Origin: JANQGG01 sp964642175
Lineage (GTDB): Bacteria > Bacteroidota > Chlorobiia > Chlorobiales > Chloroherpetonaceae
Direction of reading: 5' to 3'
NCBI GenBank assembly: GCA_964642175.1
Contig: CAZXOK010000009.1
Span: 1-64,000 of the forward strand
DNA: 64,000 bases
The translations under genes and the position numbers were made by a program. Every line of letters starts with the position of its first letter. Positions within the stretch are counted from its first letter, which is position 1. Below, piece by piece: positions 34,412 to 42,875 of this stretch. The notes under the pieces were generated by a model, which worked only from the letters and a program-made list of their open reading frames with translations, was not told where the DNA came from and searched no databases.

Positions 34412-34436
34412 TAAGGCACGCTAAATGCGCGCCTTA
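34412..34436. terminator. Bidirectional terminator between cimA and the SOUL gene
   Basis: The stem TAAGGC-A-CGC/GCG-C-GCCTTA has one mismatch and a 5-base loop, and lies between two convergent genes, six bases past the cimA stop. The A run at 34405-34410 gives a T-tract on the minus strand; the plus-strand tail is only T-rich. Confidence 0.75.
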
Positions 34437-34444
34437 TTCATTCC

Positions 34445-35011
34445 TTACGCCTCTTTCTTTTGAACCGGAATTTGTATTTCATTTCGCCGTAAAAACCAGG
34501 GTGTAAATGGCGGATTGTATCGTGCCCATACCGGCTCGCCGAGCGTATTAAGATTATTCTCGGCTATCCACTGTTCTAAGGATTCTTTTTTGCTGTTATA
34601 GGATTTCTTTGTCCAGAAACCCGAATAACGCACCACGGCCAGTTGACGGGGTGGTACTTCACGCAATTCCACATTGGAATCAAGAGGTTTCGGCAAGGAC
34701 TCCAGGGTATATGTTGAAGGCATTATAAAGCCCACGGCCCATTTATCCTGAGTCTTCTTCTGCTCAACTGGTGCTGTCATGCTGATCTTTTCACCGGAAG
34801 CTTTTTGTTCAACCGGTGAGGTCATGGCTACTTTTGCCCTGGATTGGTTTTGTCCGGTTATATAACGCAACAGTCGGTTAAACGCCCGGTTACCTGCGTT
34901 CTCTAACGTACCATCAACAATAGTTTCGGCCAGGATCTGCTTTGGATACTCGCGAAGTTCAAAAGGTCTTTGCTTCTTTAACACCTTGTATTTGGGTATT
35001 TCAATTGCCAT
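34445..35011 (-). CDS. SOUL-family haem-binding-like protein
   Basis: 188 residues. It shows the SOUL/HBP pattern: PKYKVLKKQRPFELREYPKQ at the N-terminus, FNRLLRYITGQNQ, then KVAMTSPVEQK followed by KISMTAPVEQ, and a late PPFTPWFLRRNEIQI. Homologues bind haem or porphyrin weakly, and the bacterial role is not established. No signal peptide is visible, so it is probably cytoplasmic. It ends at the terminator shared with cimA. Confidence 0.88.
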   Translation of the reverse strand: MAIEIPKYKVLKKQRPFELREYPKQILAETIVDGTLENAGNRAFNRLLRYITGQNQSRAKVAMTSPVEQKASGEKISMTAPVEQKKTQDKWAVGFIMPSTYTLESLPKPLDSNVELREVPPRQLAVVRYSGFWTKKSYNSKKESLEQWIAENNLNTLGEPVWARYNPPFTPWFLRRNEIQIPVQKKEA

Positions 35012-35142
35012 TGTAACTATCTCCGTTCAACTTTAAGGTTATTATTTTTTGATATACTAACCGTTAAAATGAAGAGAAACGTTTTTTCGGTATTACCTGA
35101 TAATGGATAAATGAGGAAATGAGAAAACGAAATGGATTGAGT

Positions 35143-35652
35143 CTACCATCCGGAGCCGGCCAGCATACGATTGAGAATATCTTCGGAAACCTGATCAATG
35201 GTTTCGGTTATGGATTCCTGTTGTGCCGAGAAATCCCCAATGGGATAGTCGGAAAAAGAGGTAAAGGTTTGGGTAAACAAGGTTTGTTTCTTAACAAGGT
35301 CGCGGTAGGTTACCAACACCGTTATGGTAATGCGATTTTGTGTGGCCCGCTCCGAAGTGCTGCTGATTTGGCTGGGTTCATCCTTATAATCCTTTATGAT
35401 GGCTTCTATAACCGAACTGGCATCCCTGCGCGACTGCTCAATGATCAGTGAGCTTTGAGTTTGTATCTTATCGGTCAGTTCTGTGGTCAATCTCTCACGT
35501 AACTGCCCGATACCACTGCGAGCCTGATCGCCAAATAACGGAACAGATACAGTTTTTACATGTGAAGGTAATGACCCCTGCGAAAAAGAATAACACCCCG
35601 AAAGGCTCATGAGCACAACTACCAACAGGTAAAGAAAACGCTTTTTTTGCAT
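35143..35652 (-). CDS. lptE: LptE-like LPS-assembly lipoprotein
   Basis: 169 residues from the ATG that precedes a lipoprotein signal: a short basic N-terminus, a hydrophobic core and lipobox LSGC with Cys20. Longer readings run back into the SDR gene and were rejected. The mature part (YSFSQGSLPSHVKTVSVPLF, then LRERLTTELTDKI) matches the compact alpha/beta LptE fold. In the outer membrane LptE plugs LptD to insert lipopolysaccharide. It starts 10 bases after the SDR stop, so the two are co-transcribed. Confidence 0.75.
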   Translation of the reverse strand: MQKKRFLYLLVVVLMSLSGCYSFSQGSLPSHVKTVSVPLFGDQARSGIGQLRERLTTELTDKIQTQSSLIIEQSRRDASSVIEAIIKDYKDEPSQISSTSERATQNRITITVLVTYRDLVKKQTLFTQTFTSFSDYPIGDFSAQQESITETIDQVSEDILNRMLAGSGW

Positions 35653-35662
35653 GCGGGAATGT

Positions 35663-36493
35663 TTAATGGAAAGAGCGATCAATTTTGTTAAACAGCTTTC
35701 TAAACGGATACGAAAACAGCAGCATGCGTTTTCGGGTGGTATTAAATGCATCGCAAAAAATTCCGTTTTTACCGGTTCCCCAGTCGCTGCACATTTTCAC
35801 AGTAATATTGGCTGCCACCATCGGTGATTGTGAAAAAACATCCTGAATTTTATTAAACACATCCATTCGTTTTTGGAGTTCAGGCGTTGGTTTATGGGCA
35901 GAAAGGATTTCGGTTCTCACCAGCCCTGGGTTCATCAACATAATATCTATCCCGGTATTTTGATACTCTTCTGCGAGTGCAAATGTCATTCTGTAAATAG
36001 CGGCTTTTGAAGAGCCGTAAGCGCTAAAGTATGGTGTATTGTTCTTTAAAATGCCCGCTCCGGCCAGGTTAATGATCTTACCTTGCCGGTTATGCGCAAG
36101 GAAATACTTCAGTGAAGCCCGACACCCATGATAAGTACCCTTAATGTTAATATCGATAGGCTTGTACCAGGCATCAAGATCGGCATCCACAATGCGTTTA
36201 AACGGCTCGGCAACACCGGCATTATTGATCATTATATCCAGCGCACCAAAGGTTTGAATTGTTTTTTCAATCAATTCTTCCACCTGTTCATAATCAGCCA
36301 CATCACAAGCCATGCCAAAGACATTTTCCGAGCCAAATTCCTCAACCGCCTTATATACATTAGCCTGGTTGCTGGATGTGATGACTACTCTGGCGCCTTC
36401 TTCCAAAAAACGTTTTGCAATAGTTTTACCGATCCCTTTTGTTGAACCGGTGATTATGGCAATTTTGCCATTTAGTTTTCCAGTATCCCCCAT
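35663..36493 (-). CDS. Short-chain dehydrogenase/reductase
   Basis: 276 residues, classical SDR. The Rossmann motif TGSTKGIG lies near residue 16, NNAG near 90, and the catalytic Tyr and Lys in SAYGSSKAA (YxxxK) near 160. PGLVRTEI follows the active site as in 3-oxoacyl-ACP-reductase-like enzymes. The substrate cannot be told. It is the first gene of a two-gene unit with lptE. Confidence 0.85.
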   Translation of the reverse strand: MGDTGKLNGKIAIITGSTKGIGKTIAKRFLEEGARVVITSSNQANVYKAVEEFGSENVFGMACDVADYEQVEELIEKTIQTFGALDIMINNAGVAEPFKRIVDADLDAWYKPIDINIKGTYHGCRASLKYFLAHNRQGKIINLAGAGILKNNTPYFSAYGSSKAAIYRMTFALAEEYQNTGIDIMLMNPGLVRTEILSAHKPTPELQKRMDVFNKIQDVFSQSPMVAANITVKMCSDWGTGKNGIFCDAFNTTRKRMLLFSYPFRKLFNKIDRSFH

Positions 36494-36573
36494 TTTTCCT
36501 TTTTTTGTTAAACCTTATATGATTGGCTTTGTGGGGGATTTATATAAGCTCTATAATGAACAATCACAAAAAA

Positions 36574-36606
36574 TTAAGGCTATCTTTTTTATAAAGATAG
36601 CCTTAA
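36574..36606 (-). terminator. Terminator of the sugar nucleotidyltransferase gene
   Basis: A perfect 14-bp stem (36574-36587 with 36593-36606, TTAAGGCTATCTTT/AAAGATAGCCTTAA) has a 5-base loop and a T-tract on the minus strand (A run at 36568-36573). It lies 41 bases beyond the stop codon. Confidence 0.88.
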
Positions 36607-36646
36607 GCCACAAATTTAGGCATATCCTGTATAGCTTGCCAAAACC

Positions 36647-39184
36647 TTACTCACGAATCCATGCATTAAGCTTATCTTCGTATTCGGTTACAAGCTTAGT
36701 GGCGTGGTTTTTAGATTTGGACTCTGCATCGATGTGGAAAATATCCCTGGCACGATCAGGCAGCATGAGCAATGTGGTATCATCATCAAAAATGATTTTC
36801 ACGCCGTCTATTAAGATACGTTCATGGTCGGCTGTATCTTCCATGATTTTACGCATAATTTTGCCCTTCAAATCTTTAGGACAAGAGACATTTCGTTTAA
36901 CAAGGAAATAGCGTTGTGGATATTTCAGGCTGACTTCTCCCATTTTTGCCTCGGTTTTGGCCATCAGTTCAAGGATTTTAACCATAGAGTACATGGCGTC
37001 GCAGGCAAATAAGAACTCTGGGAAAATGAATCCGGCCTTGGTACCACCGGCAAATTTTATTTCAGGATCTGAAGTAACAGCTTTCATCATATCCAGATGG
37101 CTATCCCCCGTTCGGATCACTTTAACATCGCGTTCTTTACAAAGCTCATCCACTTCCTGGGAAGCTGTAATCGGAACGGCAATTTTCTTGGTTTCCGGAT
37201 AAACATCAAGGAATAAGCGTGTAACAAGGGTAAGCAACCTTTGGTTATCGAGGAAGTTCCCTTTTTCATCAGACACAAAGATGCGTTCAGCGCCGGCATC
37301 CATCATGAAACCAATGTTGCAACCAAGAGAGACAACCACTTCGGTTAATCGATCGGCAGCTTCATGCACATCATCGGCTGTACGGGTACATTTCTTTGGA
37401 TCAATGAAAGCATTAAGCGAAACTACATCAATGCCCAAATCACCGATAATGCTTGGGAAAATAGTTGTAGCTGCACCATGCGCATAATCAATAGCAATAC
37501 GCAGCCGGGAACGACGGATGGTATCGATATCAATCAGGCTTAGAAAATCATCGGTATAACCTTCAATGGCTCGTTCCGGGAATGAAATGGTTCCGACATC
37601 CTCAAAATCGGCCCGTTTGTAATCTTCACCAAAGAAGTTGCGCTCGATGGTCTTAGTTTTGGCATTGGGTAAGTCTTTACCATCCTTATCCACAAAAATG
37701 ATATCCAGCATTTTCTGGTTGAACGGAGATTTACGAATGTGAATACCGCCCATTTCAGCACCATTTTTCAACCGGTGCCGCGTAATAGCAATCGGAACCA
37801 CTTGCATGTCATTAACCGACACACCTGCCGAGAGTATACCTGAAATCAACGCACGGTTGATCATACGGGCACTTTTATCTACGTCCCGGCTCACAAGCAC
37901 GGTCGAGTGTGCGCCTAAAATGGAACCATAAGATGCACCTAATTTTGCAGCAAAGTCAGGGATGATTTCAATGTTTGAAATACCGGTTATTCGTGAACCT
38001 GTAAAGAGATCGCGCGACCATTTTGATTCCCAAACCAGGCTTTTGGTTACTATAGCACCCGACTCAATGTCTTTTTCTGGCCAGATTTTAACACCAGCCC
38101 TGATATTGGCTTCTTTACCTATCTTACATTTATCGGCTATAAAGGTCTGTTCTTCTACTTTTACTTTTGGCTCAATATTAACATCGTCGGTAATAACCGA
38201 TAAATAGATGTTGCTATCGTGACCAATCTTGGTGTTTCGCCATATAACGGTCTTATTGACATCAGAACCATCACCAATCACAGAACCATCACCAATCACA
38301 GAATCTTTCAGATGAACTTCTTTTCCGATTTTACAATTCTCACCAATCAATACTCTACCGGAGAACTTAATGACCGAGGGATCGAACTGGGCTGATTTAT
38401 GGGCATACACGCCTTCCTGAATTTTTTCGTAACCGTAAGTAAAATCAAGGTTTACTTTATCATTTAAACAATCAATATGAGCTTCCTGGTACTCGGTTAA
38501 GGTACCTACATCACGCCAGTAACCATCAGCAATGTATCCGTAAAGAGGCAACTTTTCCTTTAGCATTTTAGGATAAAGCTGCTTCGAAAAATCATATTCT
38601 TCCCGATGCGGAATCAGGTCCATGACTTCTTTTTCCAAAATATAGATCCCGGTGTTGATGGCGTCGCTGAACACCTCACCCCAGGTTGGTTTCTCAAGAA
38701 AACGCGTGATACGGCCTTCTTTATCAGTGATCACCACACCAAACTGAAGCGGGTTTTTAACATGGGTCAGTACCATGGTAGCCATAGCACCTCGACTCTC
38801 GTGAAATTCTATGGCCTTGGACAGATCAAAATCAGTTAAAACATCTCCACTGATAACGATGACCCGTCCATCGACAAAATCATACGCATTTCTTACACTG
38901 CCAGCGGTGCCATAATCAGCATCCGACATGATGTAATGCATTTTGTAACCCAACTTAGAGCCATCGCCGAAGTACTCTTTAATGGTCTCCGGTTGGTAGT
39001 ACAACATTGAGGTGATCTCTTTCACCCCGTATTTTTTCAATAAATCGGCTATGTGATGCATCATGGGTCGCTGCATCATAGGCACTAATGGTTTTGGAAT
39101 ATTTAATGTTAGTGGTCTGAGGCGTGTTCCAAAACCGCCAGCCATAATAATGGCTTTATCAATCGTATGTTTCGAATCTCCCAT
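36647..39184 (-). CDS. Sugar-1-phosphate nucleotidyltransferase fused to a degenerate phosphohexomutase
   Basis: 845 residues. The N-terminal nucleotidyltransferase (about 10-250) carries MAGGFGTRLRPLT and KPLVPM, with GDVLTDFD and the FLEKP lysine. A left-handed beta-helix of hexapeptide repeats follows (about 270-370). The rest aligns in order with phosphomannomutase/phosphoglucomutase domains, but the four active-site loops are changed: GGIHIRKSP (about 480) replaces the phosphoserine TASHNP loop; MDAGAERIF (about 628) replaces the metal-binding DGDGDR; GGTKAGFIF (about 715) replaces GEQSGH; and PDRARDIF (about 811) replaces RxSGTEP. The first part should make GDP-mannose or another NDP-sugar for envelope glycans; the tail is probably not a working mutase. 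It is a single-gene unit. Confidence 0.85.
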   Translation of the reverse strand: MGDSKHTIDKAIIMAGGFGTRLRPLTLNIPKPLVPMMQRPMMHHIADLLKKYGVKEITSMLYYQPETIKEYFGDGSKLGYKMHYIMSDADYGTAGSVRNAYDFVDGRVIVISGDVLTDFDLSKAIEFHESRGAMATMVLTHVKNPLQFGVVITDKEGRITRFLEKPTWGEVFSDAINTGIYILEKEVMDLIPHREEYDFSKQLYPKMLKEKLPLYGYIADGYWRDVGTLTEYQEAHIDCLNDKVNLDFTYGYEKIQEGVYAHKSAQFDPSVIKFSGRVLIGENCKIGKEVHLKDSVIGDGSVIGDGSDVNKTVIWRNTKIGHDSNIYLSVITDDVNIEPKVKVEEQTFIADKCKIGKEANIRAGVKIWPEKDIESGAIVTKSLVWESKWSRDLFTGSRITGISNIEIIPDFAAKLGASYGSILGAHSTVLVSRDVDKSARMINRALISGILSAGVSVNDMQVVPIAITRHRLKNGAEMGGIHIRKSPFNQKMLDIIFVDKDGKDLPNAKTKTIERNFFGEDYKRADFEDVGTISFPERAIEGYTDDFLSLIDIDTIRRSRLRIAIDYAHGAATTIFPSIIGDLGIDVVSLNAFIDPKKCTRTADDVHEAADRLTEVVVSLGCNIGFMMDAGAERIFVSDEKGNFLDNQRLLTLVTRLFLDVYPETKKIAVPITASQEVDELCKERDVKVIRTGDSHLDMMKAVTSDPEIKFAGGTKAGFIFPEFLFACDAMYSMVKILELMAKTEAKMGEVSLKYPQRYFLVKRNVSCPKDLKGKIMRKIMEDTADHERILIDGVKIIFDDDTTLLMLPDRARDIFHIDAESKSKNHATKLVTEYEDKLNAWIRE

Positions 39185-39396
39185 ATTGAAATTGGTCGTT
39201 TTTAAGGATTATGCTGAAAGCATCTCGTAAATATATGAAGGTAAAAAAATAAAGTCCGGCGATTATAAATATATGGTTACTCTATCTGTGGTAATGTCCT
39301 AAGATAAAACAAATTAGGGTGTTCGCTATATTAATTCAAAGAAAACTTGTTTTTTTAAGCAAATATTAACAATGGAAGCACAGTAAGGTTTTAAGA

Positions 39397-40332
39397 TCAG
39401 GCTTTTTTACCAAATGCAGCCGTTAATCCTTCCTCAATTCCACGAACAGGCAGTTCAAGTACTTCATCGAAATTCCTGCCTCCATGAAAGGTGTTATCAA
39501 ATTGGGTAAACTCGATCAACCCTTTGGTTATTGGCGGGCGTGTTGTAATGAGTTTAAATACAGCCGCCGCCGCAAATAAAAGTGGATTGGGTAAATAGAT
39601 TACCCGACCTTTTAGTCCGGTTATGTTCATAAGCAGATCAAGGGTTTCTCTGACACTCACTACATCGGGGCCACCAGCGTAAAAAAGCTGATTTTCAGCG
39701 TTCGGATGCTGAAGACACGCTTCCACCGCAATAGCCAGATCTTCAACATGAACAGGGTTGGCTTTTGCCGATCCATCACCGATTACCATAGTCATCCCAC
39801 GTTCTTTAAGCTGTGAGAGCCAAAAGGCATCGAAATAGTGATCACCCGGTCCATAGACAATTGATACCCGTAAAATGGTGTAGTCTATTTCACTCTCGCG
39901 AACCCACTCTTCTGCCATAAGCTTGGCTGTGATCGGTACTTTTTCAGATTCTGACTCATGTACAGCAGCACCGCTTAGATATATCAATTTCTTAACGCCA
40001 TGTTTCCTGGCAGTTTTTACAATATTTTCTGTTCCCCTGGCATCTACTTCCATAAAAGTCTGTCCGTCCTGAGGCCTTTCAAGTGGAAATCCTTTAAACT
40101 GATGGGAGATAATAACAGCATCGCAACCTTCCATAGCCGGCTCTAAGGTTTTTATCCGGCGAACATCACCACTAACACAAACAGCATTGGTTCCTTGAAG
40201 TGATTTTGGCAACGCACTTTTGTAACGTTGCACTCTTGAAGTTAGCAGAACAACCTCATGGCCTTTTTCCAGACAAGTGTGAGCAACATGCTCACCTATA
40301 AAACCGGTACCCCCTGTTATTAAAATCTTCAT
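39397..40332 (-). CDS. Atypical NAD(P)-binding epimerase-like SDR
   Basis: 311 residues, extended/atypical SDR. The cofactor loop MKILITGGTGFIGEHV opens the protein. YLSGAA and the later PITAKLMAEE occupy the active-site region, but the catalytic Tyr of YxxxK is replaced (PITAK), as in NDUFA9/NmrA-like atypical members that bind cofactor without classical epimerase chemistry. VSIVYGPGDHYF follows as usual. The function is unknown. It lies divergent from recX; the 79-base gap between them holds both starts. Confidence 0.75.
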   Translation of the reverse strand: MKILITGGTGFIGEHVAHTCLEKGHEVVLLTSRVQRYKSALPKSLQGTNAVCVSGDVRRIKTLEPAMEGCDAVIISHQFKGFPLERPQDGQTFMEVDARGTENIVKTARKHGVKKLIYLSGAAVHESESEKVPITAKLMAEEWVRESEIDYTILRVSIVYGPGDHYFDAFWLSQLKERGMTMVIGDGSAKANPVHVEDLAIAVEACLQHPNAENQLFYAGGPDVVSVRETLDLLMNITGLKGRVIYLPNPLLFAAAAVFKLITTRPPITKGLIEFTQFDNTFHGGRNFDEVLELPVRGIEEGLTAAFGKKA

Positions 40333-40411
40333 GGTTAGAAGGAAAGTTTATGGATGATTATATTTCTATGATTTAGAACAGATTTACATTGCGGAAAAAT
40401 CCACGGCTCTC

Positions 40412-41038
40412 ATGATTATTAAAGAGATTAAACAAAGATCCCTGCGCTCGATATATTTCCTGGTTAAAATTGAAGGCCATGAGACCATTTGCCTCAATAA
40501 GGAAACCATTCAGACATTTAAACTCAAAGCCGGGCAAGACGTAAGTCAAGAAGAAATCACCACCTGGACAGATGAGACCGAGTTTCTCAGGGCAAAAAAC
40601 AGTGCGCTTTATAGTCTTGGCCGGCGCGATCACAGCAAACATGAGTTGGAAACAAAATTAAAGCAAAAGGGCTACCAACAAATCATCATAAAAAGGGTTT
40701 TGGAGCGTTTAACTGAACTGGGATTTATAGATGATCAAAAATTTACAGGGGCCTTCATCCAGTCGCAATTAAGGCGAAAACACTTTGGTAAGCACCGGCT
40801 CATCCAGGCCTTGCGCCAAAAAGGCATCAGCAGAGATGAGATCAATACTGCAATTTCCCAAACTGATCTTGAAGCTGAAAACCATTGCAAGATATCGGCT
40901 GAAAAAAAAATTAACCAACTCAGGCGTGAAACCGACCCGGTCAAAAAGAAACAAAAACTGATCGCCTACCTGATGCGCCAGGGGTTTGAATGGGAGATCA
41001 TACAAAAAACCTTGCAAGCCTATGGCTTTGGGTCTTAA
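40412..41038 (+). CDS. recX: RecX regulatory protein
   Basis: 208 residues. It has three-helix RecX repeats, recognisable in YSLGRRDHSKHELETKLKQK, VLERLTELGFIDDQKF and LRRKHFGKHRLIQALRQKG. RecX binds RecA filaments and limits their activity. RecA is not in the window. The stop is one base from the convergent SMR gene's end. Confidence 0.88.
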   Translation: MIIKEIKQRSLRSIYFLVKIEGHETICLNKETIQTFKLKAGQDVSQEEITTWTDETEFLRAKNSALYSLGRRDHSKHELETKLKQKGYQQIIIKRVLERLTELGFIDDQKFTGAFIQSQLRRKHFGKHRLIQALRQKGISRDEINTAISQTDLEAENHCKISAEKKINQLRRETDPVKKKQKLIAYLMRQGFEWEIIQKTLQAYGFGS

Positions 41039-41039
41039 C

Positions 41040-41372
41040 TTAAAACCCACCGCTTGCTGTTAATTTCAACCCGATAATCCCTGTTACGATCATTAAAATA
41101 CATAACAGCCGAACCATAGTTGCAGGCTCTGAAAACAGAACAATACCCAATATGCTGGTACCAATCGTACCGATCCCGGTCCAAACTGCATAACTTGTGC
41201 CTACGGGTATTTGTTTTATGGCCTGGGCAAGAAAGTAAAAGCTTGCAACCATAAACAAAACAGTCAGCACACTGGGTTGCCAGCGAGAAAAACCATCTGA
41301 ATACTTTAACCCGATTGCCCAGGCCACTTCCAATAGACCTGCAATAAATAACTGAACCCAGGGATTGCTCAT
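41040..41372 (-). CDS. SMR-family exporter, SugE/Gdx subtype
   Basis: 110 residues with four membrane helices. The first helix has the central Glu (LFIAGLLEVAWAIGLKYSDG), and the AWAIGLKYS/GFSRWQPS pattern is that of SugE/Gdx guanidinium exporters, not EmrE-type drug pumps. GTSYAVWTGIGTIGT in the third helix is also family-typical. SMR proteins work as dual-topology dimers driven by protons. No guanidine riboswitch is seen in the short upstream gap. Confidence 0.88.
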   Translation of the reverse strand: MSNPWVQLFIAGLLEVAWAIGLKYSDGFSRWQPSVLTVLFMVASFYFLAQAIKQIPVGTSYAVWTGIGTIGTSILGIVLFSEPATMVRLLCILMIVTGIIGLKLTASGGF

Positions 41373-41421
41373 AAAACTCGGTTTGTTTTATAACCGGAGA
41401 CTGTTTTAGATGACCGGTTCA

Positions 41422-42234
41422 TCATGAACTGCTTTTATAAAGATGAACGTCCTGTTGTGGAAATGGGATTGAAATACCCTCCTCATCAAAACGGTTTTTA
41501 ATTTTTTCGTTCAAGTCGAAATATACGCCCCAGTAATCCGGAGTTTTTACCCATGGTCTGACTGCAAAATTTATGCTGCTATCAGCCAGTTCCAGCACGG
41601 CAATGGTTGGTTCCGGTTCTTTTAAAATGCGTGTATCTTCTGAAATGATTTGGGTAAGGATATCCCGAACCTTGCTAAGATTATCATTATAGCTTACACC
41701 AACCACAAGATCGACCCGTCGTTCACTCTTGGCCGAATAATTTATAATACTATCTGAAGTGATTTTGGCATTCGGAACGATAATTTTTTTATTATCCGGT
41801 GATTTCAGTTCAGTCGTAAAAATGGTAACCTCTTCCACACTTCCCGAAATACCACCACCCTCGATATAATCACCTACTTTGAATGGTTTGTAAATGATCA
41901 ACAACACCCCAGAGGCAAAATTGGAAAGTGAACCTTGCAGAGCAAAACCAATCGCCAAACCAGCTGCACCGATCACCGCAATAAAAGATGCCGTCTGAAT
42001 TCCAAGTTTGCTTAGCGCTGCAATAACCACAAAGGCCATAAAAGCTACATAACCCAGGTTTGTTGCAAAGTATGCCAGGGTTTTATCGACGTTCCCGCGG
42101 ATCAAAAGGCGCTTTAAAAAGGCTTTTAGTAGCCCGGCAAAAAACCACCCAAATAATAATATAGCAAGTGCTGCAAGTAAATTAGGCCCGTATGCCTGCA
42201 CCTTGTCTGTTAAAATGTCCAGCCATTTTTCCAT
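41422..42234 (-). CDS. mscS: Small-conductance mechanosensitive channel
   Basis: 270 residues, MscS core size. Three transmembrane helices lie at about 18-110. The pore helix region GAAGLAIGFALQGSLSNFASG has the Ala/Gly packing pattern of MscS TM3, and KPFKVGDYIEGGGISGSVEEV starts the beta domain. The C-terminal alpha/beta cage follows. It opens under hypo-osmotic stress to release solutes. The SMR gene follows on the same strand after 49 bases. Confidence 0.93.
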   Translation of the reverse strand: MEKWLDILTDKVQAYGPNLLAALAILLFGWFFAGLLKAFLKRLLIRGNVDKTLAYFATNLGYVAFMAFVVIAALSKLGIQTASFIAVIGAAGLAIGFALQGSLSNFASGVLLIIYKPFKVGDYIEGGGISGSVEEVTIFTTELKSPDNKKIIVPNAKITSDSIINYSAKSERRVDLVVGVSYNDNLSKVRDILTQIISEDTRILKEPEPTIAVLELADSSINFAVRPWVKTPDYWGVYFDLNEKIKNRFDEEGISIPFPQQDVHLYKSSS

Positions 42235-42456
42235 AATTCAATCTGATTAGATTTTTATCACTAAAAAATTTTGAAGGAAGATTTACTAAAATCAGGAGAG
42301 ATACTCCCGCTCGTTTATACACGATGAAATATATTTATTTTTCGTTGAATGATGCTGGTTTTTAAATGCAAATCGTTTCATTTAATATACAATATCATGC
42401 CGAGGTTCATCTGGTTACCTGATAAATTTTTTTTCATAGAAATTAGATGAACAATT

Positions 42457-42485
42457 TTGGAAATTAGTTGTTAAGGGGTTATAAT
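42457..42485 (+). promoter_or_regulatory. Promoter of the 42492 small RNA gene
   Basis: TTGGAA (42457-42462; 4/6 match to the -35 box) and a perfect TATAAT (42480-42485) are separated by exactly 17 bases. The start expected seven bases later is 42492, the first base of the RNA's closing stem. Confidence 0.7.
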
Positions 42486-42491
42486 TACACC

Positions 42492-42593
42492 GCAGAATAA
42501 AACATCGGACGCCCGTCCGGTGTGGCGGGTGATTGGGGGACACCTGCCTTCTGCATAAAAGGGCATCCATTTATGGGTGCCCTTTTCTTTTTT
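42492..42593 (+). ncRNA. Free-standing three-way-junction small RNA, family unknown
   Basis: An RNA of about 100 bases is bounded by a sigma70-like promoter and a strong terminator, with no ORF inside. P1 (6 bp) joins 42492-42497 to 42549-42554. P2 (9 bp, one G-U) joins 42502-42510 to 42515-42523 around the loop GCCC. P3 (8 bp, one G-U) joins 42524-42531 to 42541-42548 around the loop ATTGGGGGA. P2/P3 and P3/P1 abut with no unpaired base; only TAAA (42498-42501) joins P1 to P2. The C-rich P2 loop and G-rich P3 loop could kiss. The next gene starts 283 bases past the terminator, so a cis-riboswitch role is unlikely. It does not resemble SRP RNA, 6S RNA or tmRNA. The flanks (42235-42456 and 42594-42875) show no genes. 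Confidence 0.65.
42557..42593 (+). terminator. Terminator of the small RNA gene
   Basis: A 12-bp stem (42557-42568 with 42575-42586, AAAAGGGCATCC/GGGTGCCCTTTT with one G-T pair) has a 6-base loop. It is followed by a C and six Ts (42588-42593). The T-tract is clearly better on the plus strand, which fixes the direction of the RNA. Confidence 0.88.
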
Positions 42594-42875
42594 ATAGCTT
42601 TTTTATGCTTACACACCAAGGTGGGGAAATTCTGTGTGCATCCTTCATTTCGGTACTTTCTTCTTTATGCTTTAACGCCAACAGACAACCAATAACCCTG
42701 TTAAAATGTTATATATTAAAGAGTTATACTTTCTAAACCCATGAACGAAGTGCCAAAATTAATGTTTTAAGGAAGTGAAAAGACAATTGGTTCTTTTTTT
42801 GGTATTATCACCAGACTATAAAACCAGTTTAAAACTTCAGGTTATCAAGTAACCGGAACATAAATACATCCAAAA

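Noticed and set aside
41373..41424. Possible riboswitch before the SMR exporter (AACCGG/CCGGTT and GATGA/TCATC inverted repeats)
   Set aside because: The gap is only 49 bases, the arms are short and overlap the mscS stop, and none of the guanidine riboswitch motifs is present.
42533..42736. Plus-strand ORF of 67 codons after the small RNA promoter
   Set aside because: It starts inside P3 of the folded RNA and runs through the terminator stem, with no coding character or recognisable domain.
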